From assembly GCF_019880585.1 (NCBI RefSeq), contig NZ_JAINVV010000008.1:610054-674053 (forward strand): DNA of 64,000 bases. The letters run 5' to 3'. Shown here one piece after another: positions 43,373-53,744 of the stretch (its first letter is position 1; every line of letters starts with the position of its first letter). A program made the position numbers and the translations under genes. This DNA comes from Sphingomonas colocasiae. GTDB taxonomy: Bacteria > Pseudomonadota > Alphaproteobacteria > Sphingomonadales > Sphingomonadaceae. The notes beneath the pieces are model-generated. The model saw only the letters and a program-made list of their open reading frames with translations, had not been told where the DNA came from and did no database searches.

Positions 43373-44503
43373 ATGCTCGATCGCGCCGGTCCCGACGAGG
43401 ACCATGGTCTTTTTCGTGAAGCCGTACGCCGCTTCATGGAGCGCGAAGTCACCCCGAATCTCGACCAGTGGGAGGATGATGGTGTGGTCTCCCGCGAGGT
43501 GTGGCGAAGCGCCGGCGAGGCCGGTCTGCTGTGCCCAACGATCACCGAACCCTATGGCGGACTGGGCCTGGACTTCCGCTACAACGCGATCGTAACCGAG
43601 GAATTGTGCTATACGGGCGCGGTGGTGTCGTTCGGCCTGCAATCGGATATCACGGCACCCTACATCCTCAACTATGGCTCGGAAGAGCAGAAGCGCGAAT
43701 ATCTGCCCCGCATGGTTTCGGGCGAGCTGATTTCCGCGATCGCGATGACCGAGCCGAACGGCGGTTCCGACCTCAAGAACCTGAGGACCGACGCAAAGCG
43801 CGATGGCGACCATTATGTGATCAATGGCGCCAAGACCTATATCACCAACGGCCAGCTCGCCGACATCGTGCTGGTCGCCTGCCGGACCGGCGGCGAGGGA
43901 TCGCGCGGAATCTCGCTGATCCTGGTGCATGCCAGTGACGCCGGGTTCAGCCGGGGCCGCAATCTCGACAAGATCGGCCAGAACATGGCCGATACGTCGG
44001 AGCTGTTCTTCAACGATGTTCGCGTTCCCGCCGATCGGCTGCTGGGTGAGGAGAACCGGGCGTTCTACTACATGATGCAGGATCTGCCGCAGGAACGGCT
44101 GACCATCGCGGTCGGGGCGCAGGCGGTGGCGCAGCGCGCCTTCGACGAGGCCGTGCGCTTCACCAGGGAACGCCGCGCCTTCGGTCAGGCGGTGTTCGAA
44201 TTCCAGAACACCCGCTTCGTGCTGGCAGGATTGAAGGCGAAGCTGCAGGCGGGCTGGGCGCATCTCGACTGGGCGATCGACCGACACGTCCGCGGAGAAT
44301 ATTCTCCCGAGGAAGCGGCGGCGGGCAAGCTCTTCCACACCGAACTGCAATGGGAAGTGGTGGATGCCGCGCTCCAACTGCACGGTGGAGCCGGCTATAT
44401 GAACGAGTATCTCATCGCGCGGCTCTGGCGCGACGCGCGGGTCCAGCGCATCTACGGCGGCTCGTCCGAGATCATGAAGGAAGTGATCTCGCGCACCTTG
44501 TAA
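43373..44503 (+). CDS. Acyl-CoA dehydrogenase
   Basis: 376 residues, canonical ACAD. ITEPYGGLGLDFRYNAIV, IAMTEPNGGSDLKNLRT, VINGAKTYITNGQLAD, ERRAFGQAVFEFQNTRF and RIYGGSSEIMKEVISRTL cover all family blocks, including the C-terminal Glu region. Expected to oxidise a short- or branched-chain acyl-CoA with ETF as acceptor. AAGGAGG lies 5 bp before the ATG. Last gene of the 38-44.5 kb plus-strand group, followed by a terminator. Confidence 0.9.
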   Translation: MLDRAGPDEDHGLFREAVRRFMEREVTPNLDQWEDDGVVSREVWRSAGEAGLLCPTITEPYGGLGLDFRYNAIVTEELCYTGAVVSFGLQSDITAPYILNYGSEEQKREYLPRMVSGELISAIAMTEPNGGSDLKNLRTDAKRDGDHYVINGAKTYITNGQLADIVLVACRTGGEGSRGISLILVHASDAGFSRGRNLDKIGQNMADTSELFFNDVRVPADRLLGEENRAFYYMMQDLPQERLTIAVGAQAVAQRAFDEAVRFTRERRAFGQAVFEFQNTRFVLAGLKAKLQAGWAHLDWAIDRHVRGEYSPEEAAAGKLFHTELQWEVVDAALQLHGGAGYMNEYLIARLWRDARVQRIYGGSSEIMKEVISRTL

Positions 44504-44522
44504 CCGCGCATCGCCGGTGACT

Positions 44523-44561
44523 AAAAAAGGGGCGACCTCTGCGGGCCGCCCCTCTTTTTTT
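44523..44561. terminator. Bidirectional intrinsic terminator
   Basis: A 10-bp stem with one mismatch (AGGGGCGACC / GGCCGCCCCT) has a short loop, a run of A on the left and a run of T on the right. It lies between the convergent ACAD (ends 44503) and TonB-receptor (ends 44582) genes. Confidence 0.85.
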
Positions 44562-44581
44562 ATGCGCTTCGCTTCAGGGCG

Positions 44582-46819
44582 TCAGCGCCGGAAGGTCAAC
44601 TGCAGCGCCACCGTGCGCGGGCGGTTCAGCATCACGTATGAGCCGTTGCCCACGAACGAGATAGGCACCGAATATTCGAATACCTTCTTGTTGTTCAGGT
44701 TGCGACCGACCAAGGCGACCTCCCAGCCGGCATCGGCCTTGAGGCCGAGACGGGCATTGATCAGCCCATAGCCCGGCGAATCCGGTACAACGTTGTTCGG
44801 ACGGCCGGGGAAACCAATCGTGTTCTCCTCGTTCGTCAGGAAGATGTGGCTGCGGAATTCGACGCCGACATTGCCGTTCAGCGCGAGGCCGTTGCTGATT
44901 TCCTGATCCTCGAGGTTCAGGCTGACGTTGCCGCTCCACTTCGGTGCGCCCGGCGGGTTCAGACCGGTCGCCTTGCGAACGGTGTCGGCATAGGTCAGCT
45001 GGCCCTGAAGCCGCAGGTTCGAACCGAGAGGCAGCGCCGCCTCCGCCTCGACACCGCGCGCGCGCAGATCCTCACCCGTGATGTTGAAGAACGAACCGTT
45101 GAACGTCGCCTGCTGGAAACCCTTGATGTTGGTCTGGAACACAGCGACGTTGAAGAAGCCGCCGCCGGGCAGCGTCAGCTTCTCGCCGATTTCCACCGTG
45201 TGCGCGGTTTCATTGCCATATTCGGTCTGCATGGCGCCCGCGACGGTCGAGGGGTTGGTGGCGGAATTGTTGAAGCCGCCGGCCTTGGTGCCCTTCGAAT
45301 AGGAGCCATAGAGCATCAGGCGGCTCGACGGCTTCCAATTGAGCGCGACCGAACCGTCGACATTGTTCTCCTTGCGCCGCAGCGTCACCGGCGCGAACGC
45401 CTGATAGATCACGGTGGTCGCCGCACCGGGAACCAGCGTCTCGCGCTGCAACGTCGCCCGCCGGCGGCTGTTGGTGTAGCGCGCGCCGCCGCTCAAGGTG
45501 AGCGTGTCGGAGAAGTTCAGGTTCACCTGAGCGAAGGTCGCGAGATCGCGCGTCGTCTGATGATCCTGCGATACCCATGAGCCGCGCAGCGTGAACCGGC
45601 CCGTACCGGTGGTCAGAGCGGCCGGACAGCCAATGCATTGGGACACGACGCGATCGGAGAAGAACCATTTCTCGTGGAAATAGGATGCACCGACCACATA
45701 ATCGAGGAACTGGCCTTCAGCGGGCGATGACAGTCGGATCTCCTGCTGGAACTGCTTGTTCGACTGGAGGTAGGTGCCGTTCAGATAGTCGCCGGGCAGC
45801 AGATCGGTGTCGCGCCAACGCTCCGAATCAAAGTCCGAATAGCCGGTGACCGACGTGATCGTGTGACCGCCGCCGATTTCGTAATTGATCGTGCCGACGA
45901 TGCGATTGCCGCTGGTGCGGTCATAGGACTGGCCTTGCGCCGATCCTTCCGACTGGCGGTAGTTCGCGCCGATCTCGAGCGTGGGATAGCCGGCGAAGGC
46001 CGATAGCGCGGCGAGGTTGCCACTGGGATCGCTGTAGATTTCCCAGGGCATGCCCTTCTGGCGAACCTGGAAATACTGGTACATCAGCGTGAGATCGAGT
46101 CCATCGGAAGGCTGAGCGGCCAGCGTGATGCGGCCGGCGGCGTTCTTCGTGCGCGGCACGTCCTTGTCGAAATAGCTGTTGTACACATAGCCATGCTGAT
46201 CGTCGTACTTGCCCGCCACGCGGACCTGGACGATATCGCTCAGCGGCAAATCCACGCCAGCTTCGAGCGACCTGGAGCCGAGTTCGAGATCCCAGGTTCC
46301 GGTGACGTTGAACCCGAAGTCCCGGCCCGGCTTTTGCGTGACGAGGCTGATTGCGCCGAGGCTAGTATTCTTCGAGAGCAGCGAAGCTTGCGCGCCGCGA
46401 ATGATCTCAACCCGCTGAAAATCGAACAGCGCGGCGTTGAATTCGGGCCCACGGCCAGCATAGGTGCCATCGACGAACGTGGCCACTGATTGCTCGAATG
46501 CATCGATAGCGGTGCCCGTTCCCAAGCCGCGCAGCGTGAGATTGACGAGGTTGTTCGGCGTCTTGCGAACGATCAGGCCCGCAGTGACGGACTGAAGGTT
46601 CTCGATCTGGCCGATATTCTGCTCGACCAGACGATCGCCGCTGATCACCGCGACCGACATCGGCACGTCCTGAAGGGACTCTGCGCGCTTGCGGGCCGTG
46701 ATGACGATCTCGTTGGCGCCCTGCGCCTCCTCAACGCCATCGCTCTGGGCCATGGCCGGCGCGGCATAGGCCGACGCGGCAATCGCGACGACGCTCGCCA
46801 GTGACAGGCATTTCTTCAT
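44582..46819 (-). CDS. TonB-dependent outer-membrane receptor
   Basis: 745 residues. A signal peptide ends in AAPAMA-QSDG; the TonB box region is EIVITARKRAESLQDVP, followed by the plug (QIENLQSVTAGLIVRK) and a beta-barrel with repeated amphipathic strands. The C-terminus is LQLTFRR rather than ending in aromatic Phe. Sphingomonads often place such receptors beside catabolic genes for large or hydrophobic substrates. Two overlapping palindrome candidates lie upstream, suggesting co-regulation with the degradation genes. GGGAGGG precedes the ATG. Confidence 0.92.
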   Translation of the reverse strand: MKKCLSLASVVAIAASAYAAPAMAQSDGVEEAQGANEIVITARKRAESLQDVPMSVAVISGDRLVEQNIGQIENLQSVTAGLIVRKTPNNLVNLTLRGLGTGTAIDAFEQSVATFVDGTYAGRGPEFNAALFDFQRVEIIRGAQASLLSKNTSLGAISLVTQKPGRDFGFNVTGTWDLELGSRSLEAGVDLPLSDIVQVRVAGKYDDQHGYVYNSYFDKDVPRTKNAAGRITLAAQPSDGLDLTLMYQYFQVRQKGMPWEIYSDPSGNLAALSAFAGYPTLEIGANYRQSEGSAQGQSYDRTSGNRIVGTINYEIGGGHTITSVTGYSDFDSERWRDTDLLPGDYLNGTYLQSNKQFQQEIRLSSPAEGQFLDYVVGASYFHEKWFFSDRVVSQCIGCPAALTTGTGRFTLRGSWVSQDHQTTRDLATFAQVNLNFSDTLTLSGGARYTNSRRRATLQRETLVPGAATTVIYQAFAPVTLRRKENNVDGSVALNWKPSSRLMLYGSYSKGTKAGGFNNSATNPSTVAGAMQTEYGNETAHTVEIGEKLTLPGGGFFNVAVFQTNIKGFQQATFNGSFFNITGEDLRARGVEAEAALPLGSNLRLQGQLTYADTVRKATGLNPPGAPKWSGNVSLNLEDQEISNGLALNGNVGVEFRSHIFLTNEENTIGFPGRPNNVVPDSPGYGLINARLGLKADAGWEVALVGRNLNNKKVFEYSVPISFVGNGSYVMLNRPRTVALQLTFRR

Positions 46820-46940
46820 TCAGTCCACCCTCCCTTCCGCGGTCAGCGGTCCTTGTCGTGACGGGCGATGGACGCCGGCGGCACGAACCCGACATGATCC
46901 GTTCATCAAACGCATTCATTCCGGTCTTTGACTCGCCGGA

Positions 46941-46956
46941 CACAACGATCGTCTAA
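46941..46956. promoter_or_regulatory. Weak palindromic operator candidate
   Basis: CACAACGATCGTCTAA scores 10 of 14, with the same CGATCG core as the site at 487-502. It overlaps the stronger copy at 46954 by 3 bp, so two dimers could bind side by side. Confidence 0.35.
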
Positions 46957-46969
46957 AATACTTGTTTTG
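46954..46969. promoter_or_regulatory. Palindromic operator candidate upstream of TonB receptor
   Basis: TAAAATACTTGTTTTG scores 13 of 14 against TAAARCRNNYGYTTTR. It is 135 bp upstream of the receptor start. Confidence 0.5.
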
Positions 46970-47344
46970 ATGATGCAACAGGGATTGAACCTAGCCCATG
47001 GAGGCGAGGCGATTGTGAAGACCTGTTGCTCGGATGCCACTTTCAGCCCGCGGATCTCCGTCGATCTGCACGCTTGAAAAATCTTACATATGCTCAGTAT
47101 TCTTGGCTGATGCGCTGCATTTCCATAGCTTTAGGGAACATGTTCGCAACGGGCGGCGGACGCTGCGGCGCAGCAAGAGGCAGCCTCGCGACATCAAGCA
47201 CATGTTCTATTTTTCGCATAGGATATGGCGCGTTCAATATTGACAACGCGTAGTCGTTTAAGAAAGGTAGGACCAAATGATGGCCGCCGATCGAGAACCC
47301 CGCTGCTGCGGGACAGGCAATCGCGGCATTGCGAGAGGGCCCAC

Positions 47345-48886
47345 ATGCAGCTTCACCCATCATGTCACGCCGCGTCCAGCCCGGATAAAACCGCGACGAT
47401 TATGGCCTCGACCGGCGAAACCGTGACCTTCGCGCAACTCGACGCGCGCTCAAATCAGGCCGCGCAGCTCTTTCGCGCACGCGGCATCGGCGACGGCGCA
47501 TGCATCGGCCTGTTAATGGAGAACAGCGCGGCCTATTTCGACATCGCCTGGGCGGCGCAGCGCGCAGGCCTCTATTATGTCTGCATCTCGACCAAGCTGT
47601 CCGCCGGCGAGGCCGATTATATCCTGGAAGACAGCGGCACCCGGCTGCTGGTCGTGTCGGCCGGACTGGCGCCGCTCGCGCGCGCGATCCGCGACCTGCG
47701 CCCCGAACTGCCGATGCTGTTGATCGGCGGCATTGCCGAAGACTTCGATTCGTTCGAAGCGGCGGTGGCAGATATGCCTGCCACCCCGATCCCGGATGAA
47801 GCCAACGGAGCGGAGATGCTCTATTCTTCCGGCACGACCGGACGCCCCAAGGGCGTGAAGCCGAACCGCACGCCCGGCCCGCTCAACCAGGGCACCGGCC
47901 TCACCGATCTCGGCCAGCGGCTCTACGGCATGGACGGAGATACAATCTATCTCTCCCCCGCGCCGCTCTATCACGCCGCGCCGCTGCGCTGGAGCATGAC
48001 GGTCCATCGCTTTGGCGGCACCGTGGTGGTGATGGACAAATATGACCCCGAGCGCGCGCTCCAGTTGATCGAGCAACATCGCGTCACCCACGCGCAATGG
48101 GTGCCGACGCATTTCGTGAGAATGCTGAAGCTGCCGGAAGAGGTACGCACGCGCTACGACCTGTCCTCGCTCAAAACAGTATTTCACGCCGCCGCGCCGT
48201 GCCCTGTGCCGATCAAACAGGCCATGCTCGACTGGTGGGGCCCGATCATCCACGAATATTATGCGGGCACCGAAGCCAATGGCTTCACCGCGATCGGCCC
48301 TCAGGAATGGCTCGACCGGCCAGGATCGGTCGGCAGGTCGATGTGGGGCGAGGTCAAGATCGTGGACGATGACGACAATGTCCTGCCCGCTCGCAAGGAA
48401 GGTGCGATCTTCTTCGCGGACGGACCGAAATTCTCGTACCACAATGATCCGGAGAAAACCGAGCAAGCCACAAATCGACATGGCTGGACCACGATCGGCG
48501 ATGTCGGCTGGCTGGACGAGGACGGTTACCTCTACCTGACCGATCGAAAGAGCTACATGATCATCTCCGGCGGGGTGAACATCTACCCGCAGGAGATCGA
48601 GGATCTGCTGATTGCGCACCCCAAGGTGGCGGACGCCGCCGTGGTCAGCGCGCCTTGCGAAGATTTCGGGGAAAAGGTCGCCGCGGCGATCATTCCGGCG
48701 GAGGGCATCGAGCCGTCCGAGGCGCTTGCCGCAGAACTGCGCGAATACGCGCGCGAGAATCTGAGCCATGTGAAGACTCCAAAGATTCTGGATTTCGTCA
48801 CCGAGCTGCCTCGCCTGCCGACAGGCAAGCTGCAAAAGCGGCTGCTGCGCGATAAATATTGGCAGAAGGACGCGGCCGCTTCCTGA
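47345..48886 (+). CDS. AMP-forming acyl-CoA ligase
   Basis: 513 residues, ANL superfamily. MLYSSGTTGRPKGVKPN is the P-loop, HEYYAGTEANGFT the A5 motif, WTTIGDVGWLDEDGYLYLTD the A8 region, and LPTGKLQKRLLRDKYW carries the adenylation Lys. Expected to activate a carboxylic acid with CoA. The start at 47345 has GAGAGGG upstream; the longer frame from 47225 is not conserved. It converges on the kinase gene at 48924, the second ligase-kinase neighbourhood in the window. Confidence 0.9.
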   Translation: MQLHPSCHAASSPDKTATIMASTGETVTFAQLDARSNQAAQLFRARGIGDGACIGLLMENSAAYFDIAWAAQRAGLYYVCISTKLSAGEADYILEDSGTRLLVVSAGLAPLARAIRDLRPELPMLLIGGIAEDFDSFEAAVADMPATPIPDEANGAEMLYSSGTTGRPKGVKPNRTPGPLNQGTGLTDLGQRLYGMDGDTIYLSPAPLYHAAPLRWSMTVHRFGGTVVVMDKYDPERALQLIEQHRVTHAQWVPTHFVRMLKLPEEVRTRYDLSSLKTVFHAAAPCPVPIKQAMLDWWGPIIHEYYAGTEANGFTAIGPQEWLDRPGSVGRSMWGEVKIVDDDDNVLPARKEGAIFFADGPKFSYHNDPEKTEQATNRHGWTTIGDVGWLDEDGYLYLTDRKSYMIISGGVNIYPQEIEDLLIAHPKVADAAVVSAPCEDFGEKVAAAIIPAEGIEPSEALAAELREYARENLSHVKTPKILDFVTELPRLPTGKLQKRLLRDKYWQKDAAAS

Positions 48887-48895
48887 CAGGGCGTC

Positions 48896-48917
48896 GGGGA
48901 GGCGCAAACGCCTCCCC
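48896..48917. terminator. Hairpin terminator between convergent genes
   Basis: Perfect 9-bp stem GGGGAGGCG / CGCCTCCCC with a CAAA loop, in the 37-bp gap between stops at 48886 and 48924. No T run, so efficiency is uncertain. Confidence 0.6.
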
Positions 48918-48923
48918 CATCGA

Positions 48924-49997
48924 TCACCTGCGCACCACCCCCAACGCGTCCAGCACATCATGATCGCGCGCGGCGGCAATGGTCACCTCGGCCGCGGCAT
49001 TGATCATCTCGAGCGGACCGGATTCGATCGGCTCGCAAGCGCCGGATACGAAGGCATGCGCCATCTGCTGGCGGTGGGTCAGCCAGAGCGCGTCGAAATC
49101 GGGCATGTCCGCGCCGTTGGCGATCATCGCCTGACGATAGGCCTTGAGCAGCCGCCCCTCCTCAGCGCGGCGATCCTCGGTGCTGAGCCCGCTGACGATC
49201 AGCCAAGACACGTCATGCATGCCCGAGCCGCCGAAGCAGAGCTGGAAATCAAGCGTGCCCGGCCTGCCGTCCGCCTCGAAGAACATATTGCCGCCGTGAG
49301 CGTCACCATGGACCAACGTGCGCGGCGCGGCATCGTTGAGCCCCCACATCCGATCGAGCGCAACCCGGATAAGCTCGGGCTTCGGCACGGCTTCCACCAG
49401 ACGCTGGCCATAGACACGGCTGGTCAGCTCGTCCCAATGCTTGTCGCGCACCAGATATTTGAGAAAGCCGCGCTGGGGCTCCTCCCAGCCCTTCAGGCCG
49501 GGCAGGCGCGGATCGCCGAGCCATTGCGCGTGCATCGCCGCGAACTGCTCGATCAACGCGGCAACCTGATCGACGCTCAGGCGCCCCCAATAGCCGAAGG
49601 TTACGCCGCGTGAGCCGAGATCCTCCAGCATGGTGATGCCCTGCTGGGCGTCGTCGATTTGCGCAAAATAATGCTGCGGAATGTTCATCGGCACTTCCGG
49701 CGCAAGCTCGTTGTAAAAGCGCGCTTCCTGCTGCAGCACCATCCAGTAGCGCTTGAGCTGCGCCTCGGTGAAGCCGCCCTTCACATAGACCGAGGCCGGC
49801 GGTTCCTCACCAGATCCGGTGTCGGCGTAGCTGATCTCGAACCGGCACGACGCGGACGTGCCGACCCGCTCACCGCTGCGGGTCAATTCGGCAACGCGCA
49901 CGCCAGCGAAGCGGGGCGACAAGGCCCAGGTGAACCAATCGGGCGTGAATGCCTCGAAACTGCGCGGCAGATTTCTTTCCATCAACTCGACGCTCAT
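48924..49997 (-). CDS. APH-family small-molecule kinase
   Basis: 357 residues, paralogue of the kinase at 17353. Shared blocks include VYVKGGF, QEARFYNEL, NIPQHYFAQID and the catalytic LVHGDAHGGNMFF with LDFQ for the metal-binding Asp. Active-site residues are complete. GGGAGAGAG precedes the ATG. Like its paralogue it neighbours a CoA ligase and an SDR, suggesting a recurrent module; the phosphorylated metabolite is unknown. It is divergent from the SDR at 50147 with a strong palindrome between them. Confidence 0.85.
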   Translation of the reverse strand: MSVELMERNLPRSFEAFTPDWFTWALSPRFAGVRVAELTRSGERVGTSASCRFEISYADTGSGEEPPASVYVKGGFTEAQLKRYWMVLQQEARFYNELAPEVPMNIPQHYFAQIDDAQQGITMLEDLGSRGVTFGYWGRLSVDQVAALIEQFAAMHAQWLGDPRLPGLKGWEEPQRGFLKYLVRDKHWDELTSRVYGQRLVEAVPKPELIRVALDRMWGLNDAAPRTLVHGDAHGGNMFFEADGRPGTLDFQLCFGGSGMHDVSWLIVSGLSTEDRRAEEGRLLKAYRQAMIANGADMPDFDALWLTHRQQMAHAFVSGACEPIESGPLEMINAAAEVTIAAARDHDVLDALGVVRR

Positions 49998-50053
49998 CCA
50001 CTCTCTCCCGATTATCGCCAGCCGCCGATCAGCCGCTTTGCATCTGGATACAT

Positions 50054-50069
50054 CAAAGCATTTGCTTTA
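50054..50069. promoter_or_regulatory. Palindromic operator candidate
   Basis: CAAAGCATTTGCTTTA scores 13 of 14, with perfect AAAGCA/TGCTTT arms. It lies between the divergent kinase (49997) and SDR (50147) starts. Confidence 0.6.
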
Positions 50070-50146
50070 TCCATGACTTTGGAACGCTGCTTCTCCGGTG
50101 CCGGAAAGCGCGCTGTATAAGCAACCAGAAACCGGGAGAAATGCAG

Positions 50147-50908
50147 ATGGAAGGTCTATCCAATCGCGTACATGTCATCACCGGAGGCTATGGCGGAATC
50201 GCTATGGCGACAGCCCGCCTGATCCTAGAATCAGGTGGAACAATCGTCCTAACCGGGCGCAGCCAGGAAAAGGGCAAGGCGGCCATCGCGGCACTCCGCG
50301 CCGGCCATCGCGGCGAAGCGCATTTCATCGAACTCGATGTTACCGATGCGGCGGCAGTCGAACAGGCAGCGGCGCATATCGAGTCGGAGATCGGAGCCGT
50401 CAAAGGTTTGGTCGCCAATGCTGCGGGCGCATGGCCCGGGGCGGCATTCGATCTGGCGCCGGAGGACTGGCGCAAGACGATGGCAGTGGTGCTGGACGGC
50501 GCATTCTATTGCGCGCAATCCTTCGGCAGGCGCATGCGCGGGCGCGGCGGATCGATCGTGCTGGTCTCGTCGATCGCCGCGTCCAAGGTGACCTGGCCGC
50601 CCGCCGTCGTATCCTATTCGGCGGGCAAGGCAGCGCTGTCGCACCTCGCCGCACTGCTCGGCGTCGAATGGGCGTCCGAAGGCATTCGCGTGAATGCGAT
50701 CGAGCCGGGTCACATCGATACCGAGATGACGCAGCGCGCCAAGGCGCGCCGCCCGGAAATGATGGAAAAGTGGCTCGGTGATGTACCGATCGGCCGGCTC
50801 ATTACGCCGGAAGAGTGCGCGAACGCGATCGCCTTCCTGCTCTCCGATCTGTCGAGCGCCACGACCGCATCGGTGACCACCGTGGACGGCGGCTATTCAC
50901 GGCGGTGA
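50147..50908 (+). CDS. SDR-family oxidoreductase
   Basis: 253 residues. TGGYGGIAMA is the cofactor loop (Tyr-Gly-Gly-Ile, less usual), VANAAGAWPG replaces NNAG, and VSYSAGKAAL has intact Tyr and Lys. The start at 50147 lies 7 nt after GGGAGA; the Met at 50141 is too close to it. Single-gene transcript ending in a hairpin. Likely a hydroxyacyl-CoA or alcohol dehydrogenase; substrate unknown. Confidence 0.85.
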   Translation: MEGLSNRVHVITGGYGGIAMATARLILESGGTIVLTGRSQEKGKAAIAALRAGHRGEAHFIELDVTDAAAVEQAAAHIESEIGAVKGLVANAAGAWPGAAFDLAPEDWRKTMAVVLDGAFYCAQSFGRRMRGRGGSIVLVSSIAASKVTWPPAVVSYSAGKAALSHLAALLGVEWASEGIRVNAIEPGHIDTEMTQRAKARRPEMMEKWLGDVPIGRLITPEECANAIAFLLSDLSSATTASVTTVDGGYSRR

Positions 50909-50914
50909 ATGACG

Positions 50915-50938
50915 GGCCGCCGGGGCCATCCGGCGGCC
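50915..50938. terminator. Hairpin terminator between convergent genes
   Basis: Perfect 9-bp stem GGCCGCCGG / CCGGCGGCC with a 6-nt loop, in the gap between the SDR stop (50908) and the nitronate-monooxygenase-like stop (50945). Confidence 0.6.
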
Positions 50939-50944
50939 ACATCG

Positions 50945-51925
<981 letters not shown>

Positions 51926-51949
51926 TCATTTTCTCCTGGAAAGGGGTGT

Positions 51950-52729
51950 TCAGGCGCGGTTGCTTGCCTGAACCGCTTCGCGGAGCGCCTCGATATCGCC
52001 GGCGTCGATCACGGCGTTGAAGGCCTGGGAACGGCTTCGTTCCATCTCGAGCGCATCGCCGAATGGCAAGGCGAGGCCCTCGTCGATCAGCGCCTTGTAG
52101 GCAGCGACCATCTCGGCTGAATTACCCGCGATCGTTTCCGCCATCGCGACCGCCTCGTCGAGCAGCCGCTCTGCCGGGACCACCCTGTTGACCAGCCCCC
52201 ACTCAGCTGCCGTTCGTGCATCGACGAAGCGGGCGGTAAACGACATCTCCTTCGCTCGCCCCGGGCCGATGATGCGCGGCAACCGCTGCGACAGTCCCCA
52301 GCCAGGCATCACCTGAACCTTGGCATGGGTATCGGCGAAGCGGGCGGTCTCGGAGCAGATCAGGATGTCGCAGGCGAGCGCCACTTCGAACCCACCGGTC
52401 ACCGCGACACCGTTGATCGCGCCGATCACCGGCTTCCTGCAGCCCAGGATAGCGGCGACCGGATTTGCGGTGGGATCGGCACCCACGGCGTCGAACACCC
52501 CACCGGGCGTGCTGCCCAGCTCCTTGAGATCGAGGCCTGCGGTAAAGGCCCGATCGCCTGCCCCCGTCAGCACGATCGCGGCGACCTGCGGATCCGCATC
52601 CAATGTGCGGAACGCCTCCGCCAGAGCGGCGCGCAGCGCACTCGACAGCGCATTCATCGCATGCGGTCGATTCAGCGTGACGATGGCGACGGTGCCGCGG
52701 TGCTCGACAAGAACGACTTGCTCGGTCAA
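51950..52729 (-). CDS. Enoyl-CoA hydratase/isomerase family protein
   Basis: 259 residues with a TTG start, chosen because AAAGGA lies 7 nt upstream and the next Met is deep in the fold. AFTAGLDLKEL is the CoA oxyanion segment; GVAVTGGFEVALACD keeps the first catalytic Glu, but FADTHAKVQVMPGWG has His where the second Glu usually is. This His form is common in a subgroup of actinobacterial and proteobacterial crotonases, so the reaction may not be plain hydration. Co-transcribed with the nitronate-monooxygenase-like gene; divergent from the MDR at 52765. Confidence 0.85.
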   Translation of the reverse strand: MTEQVVLVEHRGTVAIVTLNRPHAMNALSSALRAALAEAFRTLDADPQVAAIVLTGAGDRAFTAGLDLKELGSTPGGVFDAVGADPTANPVAAILGCRKPVIGAINGVAVTGGFEVALACDILICSETARFADTHAKVQVMPGWGLSQRLPRIIGPGRAKEMSFTARFVDARTAAEWGLVNRVVPAERLLDEAVAMAETIAGNSAEMVAAYKALIDEGLALPFGDALEMERSRSQAFNAVIDAGDIEALREAVQASNRA

Positions 52730-52764
52730 TGGTCTGTCCTTTCGGAGCCGGAGAGAGAAGCGGG

Positions 52765-53733
52765 ATGAGAGCTGTGATTTGCCGGGACTATGGCGGGCCC
52801 GAACTGCTGGAGATCGGCATGCTGCCCGATCCGGTCCCGACAAACGGCGAGGTGCTGATCCGCGTTCATGCCTCCAGCATCAATTTCCCGGACGCGCTGA
52901 ACATCCAGGGCCGATATCAGGTGAAGCGCCCCCTGCCCTTCGTGGCCGGTAGCGAGGTGGCGGGAGTGATCGAGGCGATCGGCCCGGATGTCTCCAGCAT
53001 CGCGGTGGGCGATCGCGTCGCCGCCGTGACGCAGGTGGGCGGCTTTGCGGAAAAGGCGATCGCTGCGGCCAGCGCTGCGATCAAGCTGCCCGACGACATT
53101 CCGTTCGAATTCGCCGCGACCTTCAGCGTCACCTATGGCACGGCGTATCTGGGCCTGGTGGAGCAGGCGAAGCTGCGGGCGGGAGAAACATTGCTCGTGC
53201 TGGGCGCGGCCGGCGGCGTGGGCATCGCGGCGATCGAAATCGCCAAGGCGATGGGCGCCACCGTGATCGCCGCGGCTTCCTCGCCCGAAAAGCGCGCTGC
53301 GGCGAGCGCTGCTGGCGCGGATCATCTGATCGGCTATGACGATATCAAGGATCAGACCCGCGCGCTGACCGGCGGCCTCGGGGCGAATGTGGTCTTCGAC
53401 CCCGTGGGGGACCGGTTCGCCGAGCCAGCCCTGCGCGCGATGGGATGGCAGGGGCGCTATCTGGTCATCGGCTTTGCAGCGGGCGACATTCCGCGCATCC
53501 CGCTGAACCTGTTGCTGCTCAAGAGCGGATCGGCGATCGGCGTGTTCTTCGGCGAATGGGCGAGCCGCAATCCAGCCGCGGCCGCCAGCCATGCCGAGGC
53601 GCTCTTCGATCTCTACCGGCGCGGCGCGTTGACGGCGCAGATCGGCGGGCGCTTCCCGCTGGAAGGCGTGCCGGACGCTTTGGTGCAGATCATGGAGCGC
53701 CGGGCGGTGGGCAAGCTGCTGATCGAGATGTGA
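52765..53733 (+). CDS. Quinone oxidoreductase-like MDR protein
   Basis: 322 residues. VHASSINFPDALNIQGRYQ, PFVAGSEVAGVIEAIG and LVLGAAGGVGIAAIEIAKA define NADPH:quinone oxidoreductase/enoyl reductase MDR proteins; no zinc ligands are visible. Expected to reduce an enone or enoyl-CoA with NADPH. GGAGAGAGAAG precedes the chosen ATG; the longer frame from 52729 adds only 12 residues inside the divergent promoter. It ends 11 bp before the convergent crotonase. Confidence 0.86.
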   Translation: MRAVICRDYGGPELLEIGMLPDPVPTNGEVLIRVHASSINFPDALNIQGRYQVKRPLPFVAGSEVAGVIEAIGPDVSSIAVGDRVAAVTQVGGFAEKAIAAASAAIKLPDDIPFEFAATFSVTYGTAYLGLVEQAKLRAGETLLVLGAAGGVGIAAIEIAKAMGATVIAAASSPEKRAAASAAGADHLIGYDDIKDQTRALTGGLGANVVFDPVGDRFAEPALRAMGWQGRYLVIGFAAGDIPRIPLNLLLLKSGSAIGVFFGEWASRNPAAAASHAEALFDLYRRGALTAQIGGRFPLEGVPDALVQIMERRAVGKLLIEM

Positions 53734-53744
53734 CGCGTATGCCA

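Larger units (their letters stand above)
46820..47344. promoter_or_regulatory. 525-bp divergent control region
   Basis: No convincing gene between the TonB receptor (-) and the CoA ligase (+). Palindromes at 46941-46956 and 46954-46969 sit 120-150 bp upstream of the receptor start. Small open frames at 47026-47363 on both strands have no homology I recognise. The rest shows no structure I can interpret. Confidence 0.6.

Noticed and set aside
47513..48979. 488-codon minus-strand open frame
   Set aside because: Antisense to the CoA ligase at 47345, which has complete catalytic motifs.
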